Program-made: the position numbers and the translations under genes | Origin: Microbacterium sp. SL75 | Lineage (GTDB): Bacteria; Actinomycetota; Actinomycetes; Actinomycetales; Microbacteriaceae | Length of the DNA: 64,000 bases | Direction of reading: 5' to 3' | NCBI RefSeq assembly: GCF_026625865.1 | Contig: NZ_CP113067.1 | Location: 620,001-684,000, forward strand | In this document: piece by piece, positions 42,437-51,780 of the stretch | Layout of the letters: each line of letters opens with the position of its first letter | Numbering within the stretch: position 1 is the first letter of the stretch | The notes under the pieces: generated by a model | Seen by the model: only the letters and a program-made list of their open reading frames with translations | What the model was told of the DNA's origin: nothing | Database searches by the model: none

Positions 42437-43291
42437 TCAGCGCACCGCGGCCGCGATCGCCGCGATGTCGGCGGGCGTCGAGCGGCAGCAACCGCCCACC
42501 AGACGCGCGCCGGCGGCGACCCACGAAGGTGCCGCGTCGGCCAGGGGCGCCGTACCGCCATGCCAGGTGCGTGTGGCGGCGTCCCACCTCTCACCGGTGT
42601 TCGGATACGCCAGGAGCGGGATGCCGGGAGCCTCGGCGAGCGCGGGAAGCACCGTCTCGGGCGCGCAGCAGTTGACGCCCACGGCGAGCACGCTCGAGAC
42701 CGATGCCGCGGTGCGCAGGGCCTCGGCGCGGGCGCCTCGGTGCGCGTAACCGGTGCTGTCGGCGGAGACGCTGACGAAGGCGGGGACACCGAGATCATCG
42801 AGTTCGAGGGCGAGCGCCTCCACTTCGAGAACGGAGGGGATGGTCTCGACGGCGAGGAGGTCGGCACCCGATTCGGCGAGAACGTGCAAGCGGCGGCGAT
42901 GCGCGCTGCGCAGCTCGTCGAGACTCAGCCCGTAGGAGCCGGTGTACTCACTGCCGTCGGCGCGCAGGGCACCCACCGGGCCGACGGAGGCCGCGACCGC
43001 CACATCGCCGGCCTCTCGCGCGAGAGACACCGAGCGGCGCAGGAGCGCCTCGACCTCGGCATCCGGGATCTCTCCCCCGAAACTCAGCTGGTACGAGGCG
43101 GTGATGACGACCTCGGCTCCCGCGGCGACGAACTCGGCGTGGGCCGCGCGCACCTCGTGGGGCTCGTCTCGCAGCACGCGGGCCGACCACAGCGCGGAGG
43201 TGACGTCGTTGCCGCGCGCCTCGAGCAGGGTGCCCAGGCCGCCGTCGAGGACGACGGGGCGTCGGGTCACGGTGGCGACGAGGTCGATCAC
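42437..43291 (-). CDS. mmuM: homocysteine S-methyltransferase family protein
   Basis: A 284-aa zinc enzyme transferring a methyl group, usually from S-methylmethionine, to homocysteine to form methionine. It has the opening VVLDGGLGTLLEARG, the early ITASYQLSFGG, and the zinc-binding Cys residues in GVNCCAPE and the late LVGGCCRSTP. Length and order match MmuM. The GTG start overlaps the stop of the MarR gene by four bases, so the two are coupled. In other bacteria a permease often accompanies mmuM; none is present here. Confidence 0.9.
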   Translation of the reverse strand: MIDLVATVTRRPVVLDGGLGTLLEARGNDVTSALWSARVLRDEPHEVRAAHAEFVAAGAEVVITASYQLSFGGEIPDAEVEALLRRSVSLAREAGDVAVAASVGPVGALRADGSEYTGSYGLSLDELRSAHRRRLHVLAESGADLLAVETIPSVLEVEALALELDDLGVPAFVSVSADSTGYAHRGARAEALRTAASVSSVLAVGVNCCAPETVLPALAEAPGIPLLAYPNTGERWDAATRTWHGGTAPLADAAPSWVAAGARLVGGCCRSTPADIAAIAAAVR

Positions 43292-43794
43292 GCCTCGTGC
43301 GTCTCGCCCGCCGCGAGCACGCGCAGAGCGCTCGCGAGAAGGGCCTGGTCGTGTCGGCTGACATCGCGGAGCGCGTCGGCTTCGAGGCGGACGAGCTCGG
43401 TCATCGCCGCGTCCACGCGCTCGATGCCCTCGGCGGTGATCGCGACGAGGATCGCGCGGCCGTCGGAGGGGTTGGGGCGGCGATTGACGAGTCCGCGCTC
43501 GGCGAGCTTGTCGAGGCGGTTCGTCATGGCGGCGCTGCCGATCATGGTCGCTGTGATCAGGCGCGTTGCGCTGAGCTCGGTGCCGGCGCGGCGGAGCACG
43601 GCGAGAACGTCGAACTCCCAGACGGCGATGTCGGCGCTGGCGAAGGCTTTGGCGCGGAGCTTCGACAGGTGGAAGGCCGCGCGGCGCAGGCGCGACATCA
43701 CGTCGAGGGGCGTCAGGTCGACGTCGGGCAGCAACTGCGACCAGGCGTCGATGAGGAGGTCGACCTCGTCGTCTTTACTGCTGGCAGTGGGCAC
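43288..43794 (-). CDS. MarR-family transcriptional regulator
   Basis: A 168-aa winged-helix regulator: SADIAVWEFDVLAVLRRAG, the recognition helix MIGSAAMTNRLDKLAERGLV, and the wing NPSDGRAILVAITAEG. The GTG at 43794 is six bases after TACCGT, so it is a likely leaderless start; a longer open frame reaches 43932 with low-complexity sequence. Coupled to mmuM by a four-base overlap, so it may autoregulate the pair. Confidence 0.85.
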   Translation of the reverse strand: MPTASSKDDEVDLLIDAWSQLLPDVDLTPLDVMSRLRRAAFHLSKLRAKAFASADIAVWEFDVLAVLRRAGTELSATRLITATMIGSAAMTNRLDKLAERGLVNRRPNPSDGRAILVAITAEGIERVDAAMTELVRLEADALRDVSRHDQALLASALRVLAAGETHEA

Positions 43795-43972
43795 ACCTCG
43801 ACGGTACCCGAGCCGCGGGGTGGTGCGGCGCGCGACGGGCGGAGCGGGCGTTTCGCGCGCCCCGGGAAGGAACTCGTCGGGTGTCCAGAACACGCCGCGT
43901 CGGCACGGTCCCGCGCGGCGTGTCATGGACACTCGACGCGGGCGGGCACCGGATGCCGGGGCCCCACGCGGT

Positions 43973-44974
43973 TCAGCGCGAGCGCGGCGGCGCGGTCGTC
44001 GCCCGCGCGACGAGGCGCGTCGGGAGTTCGATGTGCGTCTCGGGCAGGGTCTCCCCGGCCAGCAGCGCGAGCACCATCCGCACGGCCTCGGCGCCGAGGC
44101 GCTTCATCGGCTGGCGGACCGTGGTCAGGGCGGGTTGCGCGCGGGCGGCCTCGGGCACGTCGTCGAAACCGACCACCGACAGATCGCCGGGCACGCTCAA
44201 CCCCCGCGCGGCGGCGACCTCGATGATCGACAGCGCCGAGAGATCGTTCGCGGCGAACACCGCCGTGGGCGGGTCGTCGAGCGAGAGCATGGCCTCGGCG
44301 GCTTCGCGCGCGACGTCCTGCTCGTAGCGTCCGACGCCGACCAGCGCGGAGTCGAACGGGATCCCCGCGGCGGCGAGCCCCGCGCGGTACCCCGAGGCGC
44401 GGGCGACCGCGGAGCGCAGATCGGGCCGCCCCGCGATGAAGCCGATGCGCCGGTGACCGAGCTGCACGAGATAGTGCACGGCCTGCTGCGCGCCGGTGTA
44501 GCTGTCGGACTCGACGGTCGGCAGGTCTCCCCGGCCCGTGTGCGGGTCGATGGCCACGATGGGCACCTCTCCCGAGACGTTGACGACCGTGGGCGTGACG
44601 ATGATCGCCGCATCGATGAGCGTGCCGCTCAGCCGGCTCAGCGAGCGGCGCTCCCAGCCCTCGCCGTCGCGACGCGCGCCCGTGTAGGCCAAGAGGTCGT
44701 ACCCGGTGTCGGACAGGGCTCCCCCGACTCCCTTGAGGATCTCGGCGGAGAACGGCTCGATGTCGGCCACGAGCACGCCGATCACGCCCGTCCGGCGCGA
44801 GCGCATGCTGCTGGCGACGAGGCTCGACTCGTACCCGAGGGTCTTCACGGCGTCCAGGACCCGCCCCACGGTCTCGGGCGACACCCCGTAGCGCCCGTTC
44901 ACCGCCTTCGACACCGTGGCCACCGAGACCCCGGCCGCCGCGGCGACGTCGTGGATGGTCGCGCGCCTCGTCAT
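43973..44974 (-). CDS. LacI-family transcriptional regulator of the adjacent sugar ABC operon
   Basis: A 333-aa LacI/GalR repressor. The DNA-binding start TIHDVAAAAGVSVATVSKAVNGRYGVSP is complete, the hinge GYESSLVASSMRSRRTGVIGVLV follows, and the periplasmic-binding-protein-like core includes VVGFDDVPEAA and the conserved TTVRQPMKRLGAEA. It is divergent from the sugar-binding protein gene. A near-perfect 20-bp palindrome in the intergenic gap is the probable operator. Confidence 0.9.
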   Translation of the reverse strand: MTRRATIHDVAAAAGVSVATVSKAVNGRYGVSPETVGRVLDAVKTLGYESSLVASSMRSRRTGVIGVLVADIEPFSAEILKGVGGALSDTGYDLLAYTGARRDGEGWERRSLSRLSGTLIDAAIIVTPTVVNVSGEVPIVAIDPHTGRGDLPTVESDSYTGAQQAVHYLVQLGHRRIGFIAGRPDLRSAVARASGYRAGLAAAGIPFDSALVGVGRYEQDVAREAAEAMLSLDDPPTAVFAANDLSALSIIEVAAARGLSVPGDLSVVGFDDVPEAARAQPALTTVRQPMKRLGAEAVRMVLALLAGETLPETHIELPTRLVARATTAPPRSR

Positions 44975-44995
44975 GGCATCCGACCATAGCGTGGA

Positions 44996-45043
44996 AAACA
45001 TTTTCGAAAACGTTTGACGTTCGCGCGAGACCCGGGCGACACT
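44996..45043 (+). promoter_or_regulatory. LacI operator overlapping the sugar-operon promoter
   Basis: AAACATTTTC-GAAAACGTTT at 44996-45015 is a 20-bp palindrome with one mismatched pair, centred on CG as LacI-type operators are. TTGACG at 45014-45019 is a good -35 and GACACT at 45038-45043 a possible -10, spaced by 18 bases. Bound repressor would cover the -35 box. Confidence 0.8.
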
Positions 45044-45149
45044 GCTGACACCTCGGCGGGCAGCAGACCCCGAGAAGCGCACGAACGGCGAAGCAGCCGA
45101 ACACCGACGCGTCCCACGGCGCACCTCGACGAAGAGAAACGGGAATCAC

Positions 45150-46433
45150 ATGAACACGCGCAAAATCCTCGCCGGAGCGGCCCTCGCCGTCGCCGGAACA
45201 CTCGCCCTCGGTGGCTGCGCCGCGGGCGGCGGCGGCCAGAACGCCGACGGTTCGGTCACGCTGACGCTGTGGCACAACTCCACCACGGGTGACGGCAAGA
45301 AGTACTGGGAAGACACGGCCGCGGCGTTCGAGGCGGCGAATCCCGGCGTCACGATCGAGATCCAGGCCCTGCAGAACGAAGAGATGGACGGCAAGCTCCA
45401 GACCGCCCTCAACTCGGGCGACGCCCCCGACCTGTTCATGGCTCGCGGCGGCGGCAAGCTCGCCGACATCGTCGCGGCCGGCCAGGCGATGGACCTCACC
45501 GACAAGATCACGCCCGAGGTCAAGACCGCTCTCGGCAACTCGCTCGGCGCCTTCGAGGTCGACGGCAAGAACTACGGCATGCCCGTCGCCGTGCTCCCCT
45601 CGGGCATCTTCACCTCGCAGGATCTCCTGTCCGCGGCCGGCGTCTCCGCCGCCCCCGAGACGATCGACGAGTTGCAGGCCGCCGACGCGAAGATCCGCGC
45701 CACGGGCGTCGCCCCGATCGCCGTGGGGGCGAAGGACGCCTGGCCCGCGGCCCACTGGTACTACAACTTCGCGCTGCGCGCCTGCTCGAAGGACGTCCTG
45801 GACACCGCGGCGCAGAGCCGCAGCTTCGACGACCCGTGCTGGCTGCAGGCGGGTGAGAACCTCGAGTCGTTCCTGAAGACCCAGCCCTTCAACGACGGCT
45901 TCCTCACCACGGCGGCCCAGCAGGGTGCCGGTTCGTCGGCGGGCCTGCTCGCCAACCACCAGGCCGCCATGGAACTCATGGGTGCCTGGAACCCCGGCGT
46001 GATCGCCTCGCTCACGCCCGATGAGAAGCCCCTCGCCGACCTCGGTTGGTTCCCCTTCCCCGAGGTTCCCGGCGGCAAGGGCGAAGAGGGCGCGATCATG
46101 GGCGGCGTCGACGGCTACTCGTGCTGGGTCAACGCCCCCGCGCAGTGCACCGACTTCCTGAACTTCCTCGTCAACAAGGAGAACCAGGAGAAGTACGCCG
46201 CGGCCTTCCAGACCATCCCCGCCTCGAGCGAGGCGACGGATGCCGTCACCACCCCCGCCCTGCAGTCCGCGCTGAAGGCGTACACCGACGCCCCCTACGT
46301 CTCGGTCTGGCTCGACACCCTGTACGGACAGAACGTCGGCAACGCCCTGAACGTCGCCGTCGTCGACCTGTTCGCCGGCAAGGGCAGCCCGCAGGGCATC
46401 GTCGACGCCGTCAACGCCGCCGCTTCCCGCTGA
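45150..46433 (+). CDS. sugar ABC transporter substrate-binding lipoprotein
   Basis: A 427-aa family-1 solute-binding protein. The signal peptide has charged N-terminus MNTRK, a hydrophobic core and the lipobox LGGC with the lipid-bearing Cys23. The mature part has TLTLWHNSTTGDGKKYWED, the family-1 domain, and paired Cys residues (CSKD, CWL; CW, QC) that may form disulfides. It delivers an oligosaccharide or disaccharide to the two permeases. The GH3 gene at the end of the operon suggests beta-glucosides or xylo-oligosaccharides. Confidence 0.93.
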   Translation: MNTRKILAGAALAVAGTLALGGCAAGGGGQNADGSVTLTLWHNSTTGDGKKYWEDTAAAFEAANPGVTIEIQALQNEEMDGKLQTALNSGDAPDLFMARGGGKLADIVAAGQAMDLTDKITPEVKTALGNSLGAFEVDGKNYGMPVAVLPSGIFTSQDLLSAAGVSAAPETIDELQAADAKIRATGVAPIAVGAKDAWPAAHWYYNFALRACSKDVLDTAAQSRSFDDPCWLQAGENLESFLKTQPFNDGFLTTAAQQGAGSSAGLLANHQAAMELMGAWNPGVIASLTPDEKPLADLGWFPFPEVPGGKGEEGAIMGGVDGYSCWVNAPAQCTDFLNFLVNKENQEKYAAAFQTIPASSEATDAVTTPALQSALKAYTDAPYVSVWLDTLYGQNVGNALNVAVVDLFAGKGSPQGIVDAVNAAASR

Positions 46434-46444
46434 GGACGCCGACC

Positions 46445-47458
46445 ATGACCACCCAGCTCGCCACCTCGGCGACCGACGCCGGGTCAGGCCGCCCGGCCGG
46501 GGATGGCGCCACACGCGCCCCCTCGGCCGGGCGGCCGACCGCGCGGCGGCGGCTCGAGAACTGGCGCATCCGCGGCGAACTCGCGATCCTCCTGGGCCCC
46601 GCCCTGGTGGTGTTCGTGTCGTTCGTCATCCTGCCCGTCGCCCTCGCCGCCTACTACGGCTTCTACAAGTGGTCGGGCTTCGGCGCTCCCGTCGACTTCG
46701 TGGGGCTGCGAAACTACATCACCATCCTCACCGACCCGGCCTTCCACGAAGCCCTCGGCCACAACGCGTTCATCGTCGTCGGATCCCTCGTGCTGCAGGG
46801 ACCTCTCGCGCTGGGCCTCGCGCTGCTGCTGAATCGCAAGATGCGCGCGCAGTCGCTCATCCGCGTGCTGATCTTCGTGCCCTACGTCATCTCCGAGGTC
46901 GTCGTGGGTCTCGGTTGGGGCCTCATGCTGCAGTCGGGCGGCGCGCTCAACGGGGCTCTGGAGAAGATCGGGCTCGGCTCGCTCCGCGCGGACTGGATCT
47001 CCGATCCGGCGCTGGCGATCTGGACGCTGCTCATCATCATCACGTGGAAGTACATCGGCTTCGCCGTGATCCTCTTCCTCGCCGGTCTCCAGGGCATTCC
47101 CGAGGAGCTGAGCGAGGCCGCCGCGATCGACGGTGCCTCGTACTGGCAGATCCAGCGCCACATCGTCCTGCCCCTCATGGGACCGACGATACGCATCTGG
47201 GCGTTCCTGTCGATCATCGGCTCCCTCCAGCTGTTCGACCTCGTCTGGATCGTCTGGGGCCAGTACGTCGCCTCCACGGCGGGGACCTCCACGATGGCCA
47301 CCTACATGGTCGCCAACGGTCGCAATGCCGGCAGCTTCGGGTACGGCAGCGCCGTGGCCGTGGTGATGTTCCTCATCTCGCTCGCCGTCGCCCTCGTCTA
47401 TCAGCGCTTCGTGCTGCGGCGCGACACGGCCGGCGCTCTCACGGGAGGTTCGAAATGA
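46445..47458 (+). CDS. sugar ABC transporter permease 1 (MalF-like)
   Basis: A 337-aa inner-membrane permease with six main helices after a disordered, positively charged N-terminus of about 35 residues. The EAA loop reads ELSEAAAIDGASYWQIQRHIVLP and contacts the ATPase. It heterodimerises with the next gene product. No ATP-binding gene is present; a shared MsiK-type ATPase encoded elsewhere is the usual actinobacterial solution. Starts 11 bases after the binding-protein gene. Confidence 0.93.
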   Translation: MTTQLATSATDAGSGRPAGDGATRAPSAGRPTARRRLENWRIRGELAILLGPALVVFVSFVILPVALAAYYGFYKWSGFGAPVDFVGLRNYITILTDPAFHEALGHNAFIVVGSLVLQGPLALGLALLLNRKMRAQSLIRVLIFVPYVISEVVVGLGWGLMLQSGGALNGALEKIGLGSLRADWISDPALAIWTLLIIITWKYIGFAVILFLAGLQGIPEELSEAAAIDGASYWQIQRHIVLPLMGPTIRIWAFLSIIGSLQLFDLVWIVWGQYVASTAGTSTMATYMVANGRNAGSFGYGSAVAVVMFLISLAVALVYQRFVLRRDTAGALTGGSK

Positions 47459-48339
47459 CCGCCACCGCCACCCTCGTCACCCCTCGCGGCGGGAGGACCC
47501 CGCGCCGACGCCCCGCCGGAGCGAACCGCGGCAGCTCGGTGTTCGTCGGCTTCGTCGCCCTGCTGCTGATCGGGATGATGCTCGCCCCGGTGGTCTACAT
47601 CATCCTCGGCGGCTTCCGCTCGAACGCCGAGATCACCGTGGATCCCTCGGGCTTTCCCACCACCTGGAACTGGCAGAACTACGCCGACGTGCTCGCGAGC
47701 CCCGCGTTCTGGGGCCAGGTCGGCAACTCCGCGATCGCCGCGATCGCGACGACGGCGTTCGTCGTCGCGCTGGGCATGATGGCGGCCTACGGCCTGGCCC
47801 GGTACCGCTTCCGCGGGCGCGGAGCCGTGTACGCCCTGTTCACCGCGGGCCTGATGTTCCCGATGACCGTCGCGATCACGCCCCTGTACATCCTGGTGCG
47901 CAATCTCGGCCTGACGAACTCGCTCGCGGGCGTCATCGTGCCGCAGATCGCCTTCGCCCTGCCCCTGACGATCATCATCCTGTCGCCGTTCCTCGCCGCC
48001 ATTCCGAGCGAGCTGCAGGAGGCCGCCTCGATCGACGGGCTCGGCCGTCTCGGCTTCTTCTGGCGCATGGTGCTGCCTCTCGCGGTGCCCGCGGTGGTGA
48101 CGGTCGGCATCCTGGCCTTCGTCAACAGCTGGAACTCGTACATGCTGCCGCTGTTCATCCTCAACAACGAGGCCGCCTACACGCTGCCGCTGGGCACCCA
48201 GGCGTTCGCCTCGCAGTACTCGGTCGACACCGCCCGAGTACTCGCTTTCACCTCTCTGTCGATGATCCCCGCTCTGCTGTTCTTCAGCGTGTTCGAGCGA
48301 CGGATCGTGGGCGGACTCACCGGTGCCGTGAAGGGCTGA
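47455..48339 (+). CDS. sugar ABC transporter permease 2 (MalG-like)
   Basis: A 294-aa inner-membrane permease with six helices and the EAA motif ELQEAASIDGLGRLGFFWRMVLP. The MalG-type ending FERRIVGGLTGAVKG is intact. Its ATG overlaps the previous stop by four bases (ATGA) and GGGAGG precedes it. The GH3 gene starts seven bases downstream, so all four genes form one unit. Confidence 0.93.
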   Translation: MTATATLVTPRGGRTPRRRPAGANRGSSVFVGFVALLLIGMMLAPVVYIILGGFRSNAEITVDPSGFPTTWNWQNYADVLASPAFWGQVGNSAIAAIATTAFVVALGMMAAYGLARYRFRGRGAVYALFTAGLMFPMTVAITPLYILVRNLGLTNSLAGVIVPQIAFALPLTIIILSPFLAAIPSELQEAASIDGLGRLGFFWRMVLPLAVPAVVTVGILAFVNSWNSYMLPLFILNNEAAYTLPLGTQAFASQYSVDTARVLAFTSLSMIPALLFFSVFERRIVGGLTGAVKG

Positions 48340-48346
48340 TCCCACG

Positions 48347-50731
48347 ATGACCATTCAGAACACCGACGTCGGCGCTGCCCGCACACGGGGGATCACCCCT
48401 CGGGTGAAGGCCCTCGTGGCCGACATGACCCTCGACGAGAAGCTCGCCCAGCTCGTCGGGTACTGGGTCGACCAGGGCGACGAGGTCGTCGCCCCGCTCT
48501 CGGGCGAGAAGGTCACCTCCACCGCCTACGTGGATGCCACCGCTCACGGGCTCGGCCACCTCACGCGCGTCTACGGCACGCGGCCCGTCGACCCCGTCGA
48601 GCGCGCCGCCTGGCTGTGGGGCGAACAGCGCCGCCTGCAGGACGAGACGCGCCTGGGCATCCCGGCGCTCGTCCACGAGGAGTGCCTGACCGGTTTCGCG
48701 GCGTGGAAGGCGGCGACCTTCCCCACCCCCCTCGCCTGGGGAGCCTCTTTCGATCCGGATGCCGTGGAACTCATGGCATCCGCGATCGGTCGATCGATGC
48801 GCGAGGTGGGGGTTCACCAGGGCCTGGCGCCGGTGCTCGACGTCGTACGCGACGCCCGATGGGGCCGGGTCGACGAGTGCATCGCCGAGGACCCCTACGT
48901 CGTCGGGACCATCGGAACGGCCTACGTGCGCGGGCTGCAGGCGGCGGGCGTGCACGCGACACTCAAGCACTTCGTGGGCTACTCCGCCTCACGCGCCGGC
49001 CGCAACCACGCACCCGTGTCGGCCGGTCGGCGCGAGCTGCAGGATGTCTTCCTCCCCCCGTTCGAGATGGCCGTGCGCGACGGCGGGGTGCGCAGCGTCA
49101 TGAACTCGTACACCGAGATCGACGGCGTACCGGTGGCCTCGAACCCCGAGCTGTTGACGGATCTGCTGCGCCGACGCTGGGGCTTCGACGGCACGGTCGT
49201 CTCCGACTACTTCGCCGTGGAGTTCCTCCGATCGATGCACGGGATCGCGGCCGACCGCGGCGAGGCCGCGCAACTCGCCCTCGAGGCGGGGATCGACGTC
49301 GAACTCCCGGGGCCCGACGCGTATCCGCACCTGGCCGAGCGGGTGGCATCCGGAGCCCTCCCCGAAGCCGTGGTCGACCGTGCCGTCCTGCGCGTGCTGG
49401 CCGAGAAGGAGGATCTCGGGCTGCTGGATGCCGACTTCTCCGCGGCCCCGACCGCGGTCGACCTCGACGACACCGAGCACCGCGCGCTCGCGCGCCGTCT
49501 GGCCGAGGAGTCCGTCGTACTCTTGCGCAACGAGGGCGTGCTGCCGCTCGCCTCACCCGGACGGATCGCGCTGATCGGCCCGAACGCCGACAGTACCGAC
49601 GCGCTGATGGGCTGCTACTCGTTCGCGAACCACGTGCTCGCTCACCACCCGAGCTTCCCGCTCGGCTTCTCACTGCCGACCGTGCGCGAAGCCCTCGTCG
49701 AGCGTTTCGGCGAGATCGCGTACGCCGAGGGATGCACGGTCGAGGGGACCGATCTCTCGGGTCTGGACACGGCGGCCGCCCTCGCCCGCGACGCCGAGGT
49801 GGCGATCGTCGTCGTCGGCGACCGCGCCGGGCTCTTCGGGCGCGGAACCGTCGGCGAGGGCAACGACGCCGACTCCCTCGACCTGCCGGGCGTGCAACGC
49901 CAGCTCGTCGAGGCGGTCGTGTCCACGGGAACCCCTGTCGTACTCGTCCTGCTGACGGGCCGTCCGTACGCCCTGGACTGGGCGCTCGACACCGCGGGCG
50001 GTCCCGCCGCGGTGCTGCAGGCGTTCTTCCCCGGTGAGGAGGGCGCGCCGGCGCTGGCAGCGCTGTTGGCGGGGGATGCCACTCCCTCGGGCCGTCTGCC
50101 CGTCTCGCTCCCCCGTTCGGCAGGCGCGCAGCCGTACTCGTACCTGCACCCGCTGCTCGGCGGACCCTCGGGGGTGACCAGCACCGACCCGACTCCGGTG
50201 CGGCCGTTCGGGTTCGGGCTGTCGTACACGTCGTTCGAGCGTGGCGAGCTGCGGGCGGACGGGGTCGCGTCCGCCGGAGCGGCACCTGCCGAGGGCGTCG
50301 GCTTGAGCGTTGAGCGGGGCGCCGGTGTGTCGGCATCCGGAGCTTCTGCCGAGGTGCGCGCCGGTGACGCGTTCACCGTGTCGGCGCGCGTGACGAACAC
50401 CGGAGACCGGCACGGGGCGGACGTCGTGCAGGTGTACGCGCACCGCGCGGTGGCCAGCGTGACACGCCCGGTGGCGCAGCTCGTGGCGTACGCGCGGGTC
50501 GAGCTCGCGCCCGGCGAAAGCGCCGAGGTGCGCTTCACCGTGCCCGCCTCGCGGCTGGCCTACAGCGACCGTTCGATGCGGCGCGTCGTCGAGGCGGGCG
50601 AGGTGGAGCTGCGGCTCGGGTCCTCGTGCGCCGACGTCGACGAAGCGGTGGCGCTGCGGATCGTCGGGCCGACGTACGAGCTGGGCGTCGAGGACGCGCG
50701 GATCGTCGAGGTCGAGGTGCGGCGGGGCTGA
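48347..50731 (+). CDS. glycoside hydrolase family 3 beta-glucosidase or beta-xylosidase
   Basis: A 794-aa GH3 enzyme without a signal peptide, so probably acting on imported oligosaccharides in the cytosol. The (alpha/beta)8 domain includes ATLKHFVGYSASRAGRNHAPVS and the nucleophile D287 in GTVVSDYFAV. The second domain has RIALIGPNAD and VVVGDRAGLFGRGTVGEGND. The C-terminal fibronectin-III-like domain begins near residue 660. The specificity (glucose, xylose or arabinose) cannot be read with certainty. It is the last gene of the LacI-regulated operon and is followed by a terminator. Confidence 0.92.
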   Translation: MTIQNTDVGAARTRGITPRVKALVADMTLDEKLAQLVGYWVDQGDEVVAPLSGEKVTSTAYVDATAHGLGHLTRVYGTRPVDPVERAAWLWGEQRRLQDETRLGIPALVHEECLTGFAAWKAATFPTPLAWGASFDPDAVELMASAIGRSMREVGVHQGLAPVLDVVRDARWGRVDECIAEDPYVVGTIGTAYVRGLQAAGVHATLKHFVGYSASRAGRNHAPVSAGRRELQDVFLPPFEMAVRDGGVRSVMNSYTEIDGVPVASNPELLTDLLRRRWGFDGTVVSDYFAVEFLRSMHGIAADRGEAAQLALEAGIDVELPGPDAYPHLAERVASGALPEAVVDRAVLRVLAEKEDLGLLDADFSAAPTAVDLDDTEHRALARRLAEESVVLLRNEGVLPLASPGRIALIGPNADSTDALMGCYSFANHVLAHHPSFPLGFSLPTVREALVERFGEIAYAEGCTVEGTDLSGLDTAAALARDAEVAIVVVGDRAGLFGRGTVGEGNDADSLDLPGVQRQLVEAVVSTGTPVVLVLLTGRPYALDWALDTAGGPAAVLQAFFPGEEGAPALAALLAGDATPSGRLPVSLPRSAGAQPYSYLHPLLGGPSGVTSTDPTPVRPFGFGLSYTSFERGELRADGVASAGAAPAEGVGLSVERGAGVSASGASAEVRAGDAFTVSARVTNTGDRHGADVVQVYAHRAVASVTRPVAQLVAYARVELAPGESAEVRFTVPASRLAYSDRSMRRVVEAGEVELRLGSSCADVDEAVALRIVGPTYELGVEDARIVEVEVRRG

Positions 50732-50743
50732 CGGCGCGGGCGG

Positions 50744-50785
50744 GGTGCGAGACAGACCACCGCATCGGCTCTCGCACCGGTTTTT
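50744..50785 (+). terminator. intrinsic terminator of the sugar-uptake/GH3 operon
   Basis: GGTGCGAGA (50744-50752) and TCTCGCACC (50770-50778) form a perfect 9-bp stem with a 17-base loop, followed by GG and a TTTTT tract (50781-50785). It lies 13 bases after the GH3 stop codon. Confidence 0.85.
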
Positions 50786-50845
50786 GCACCTGCTCGGAAC
50801 CGCGCGGCGAGCAGTGGCGACCGGTGACGCACGCAGCCCCGCGCT

Positions 50846-51628
50846 TCAGCTGGTGCTGTCGAGGATGAGTCGTGTCGCTTCGTGGGGAACGTCCCACTGC
50901 GGAAAGTGGCCGCATCGTTCGAACCAGTGCAGCGAAGCGTCGGGGAACAGGTGGATGGCGCGATCGGCCTGTTTGGGCACGGTCACCAGGTCGCGCCGAC
51001 CCCACCCGATCGTGACCCGGCCGGGTACCGTGCCCGCGGGGGCGCCCTGTTGCAGGGGGCCCTTGGTGAGGGCATTCATGGCGGCTCCGACCGAGGGGGA
51101 ATCGGCCAGTCCGCGCACGTCCGGCAGCACCGTTTCCCGCGAAAGGACCCACGGTCGCGCTGACAATTGCGCCAGAAGCACCGTCCGTCCGACGGGATTA
51201 CTGAGCAAGGCGGGCAGAACGCCGCGCAATGCGCGAACCAGCACGATCGACGGCCGCAGCGTGGCGGCGAAGACAGCGCGCTCGCGGGGACTCCAGAACC
51301 CGCCAGGGTCCAAAGCGACGCTGTCCCCGCCCACTCCGCGCCGCGCAAGCTCGAGCACGATTCGGCCGCCCATCGACTGCCCGACGGTTGAGACCCCCTC
51401 CAGTCCCTGCTCGCGGATGAAGTCCGCGACGGAGTCGGCCAGCGTGGCAATCGAGACGTCACCGGACAGCGGCGGTGTCTCACCGAATCCCGGCAGGTCG
51501 ATGGCGATGACCTCACGGTGCCGGGCCAGCTCATCGAGGATCGGAGTCCAAGATCGCCAGCCTGCGCCCAGGCCGTGCACCAGCAGCAGTGGGCTGCCAC
51601 TCCCGCGTCGAACATGATTCAGCGTCAT
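50846..51628 (-). CDS. alpha/beta hydrolase
   Basis: A 260-aa alpha/beta-fold hydrolase. The oxyanion region PLLLVHGLGAGWRSW, the nucleophile elbow GQSMGGRI, and the late acid (GRRDLVTVP) and His (ERCGHFPQWD) are all present. Substrate unknown; relatives act on esters, lactones or haloalkanes. The ATG at 51628 is seven bases after TAGCGT. A longer frame opens at 51694, where CTTATAC lies upstream, so an N-terminal extension of 22 residues is possible. Confidence 0.85.
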   Translation of the reverse strand: MTLNHVRRGSGSPLLLVHGLGAGWRSWTPILDELARHREVIAIDLPGFGETPPLSGDVSIATLADSVADFIREQGLEGVSTVGQSMGGRIVLELARRGVGGDSVALDPGGFWSPRERAVFAATLRPSIVLVRALRGVLPALLSNPVGRTVLLAQLSARPWVLSRETVLPDVRGLADSPSVGAAMNALTKGPLQQGAPAGTVPGRVTIGWGRRDLVTVPKQADRAIHLFPDASLHWFERCGHFPQWDVPHEATRLILDSTS

Positions 51629-51753
51629 GTTCGCAACGCTAACCCGGGTACTTTTCGAGCGCTCGGCGACTCGGACGATTGCGTCGGTCAGCATCGAGGC
51701 GTATAAGAGGGAGCTGCGTTTTCCCGGCGAGCGCCACGGTCACGACGGTGCCG

Positions 51754-51771
51754 CCCGGCGTGGGCGCCGGG
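51754..51771 (-). terminator. hairpin downstream of the cysteine desulfurase-like gene
   Basis: CCCGGCG, loop TGGG and CGCCGGG form a 7-bp GC stem ten bases beyond the stop. No U-run follows on this strand; a weak call. Confidence 0.4.
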
Positions 51772-51780
51772 TTCGGGTTT

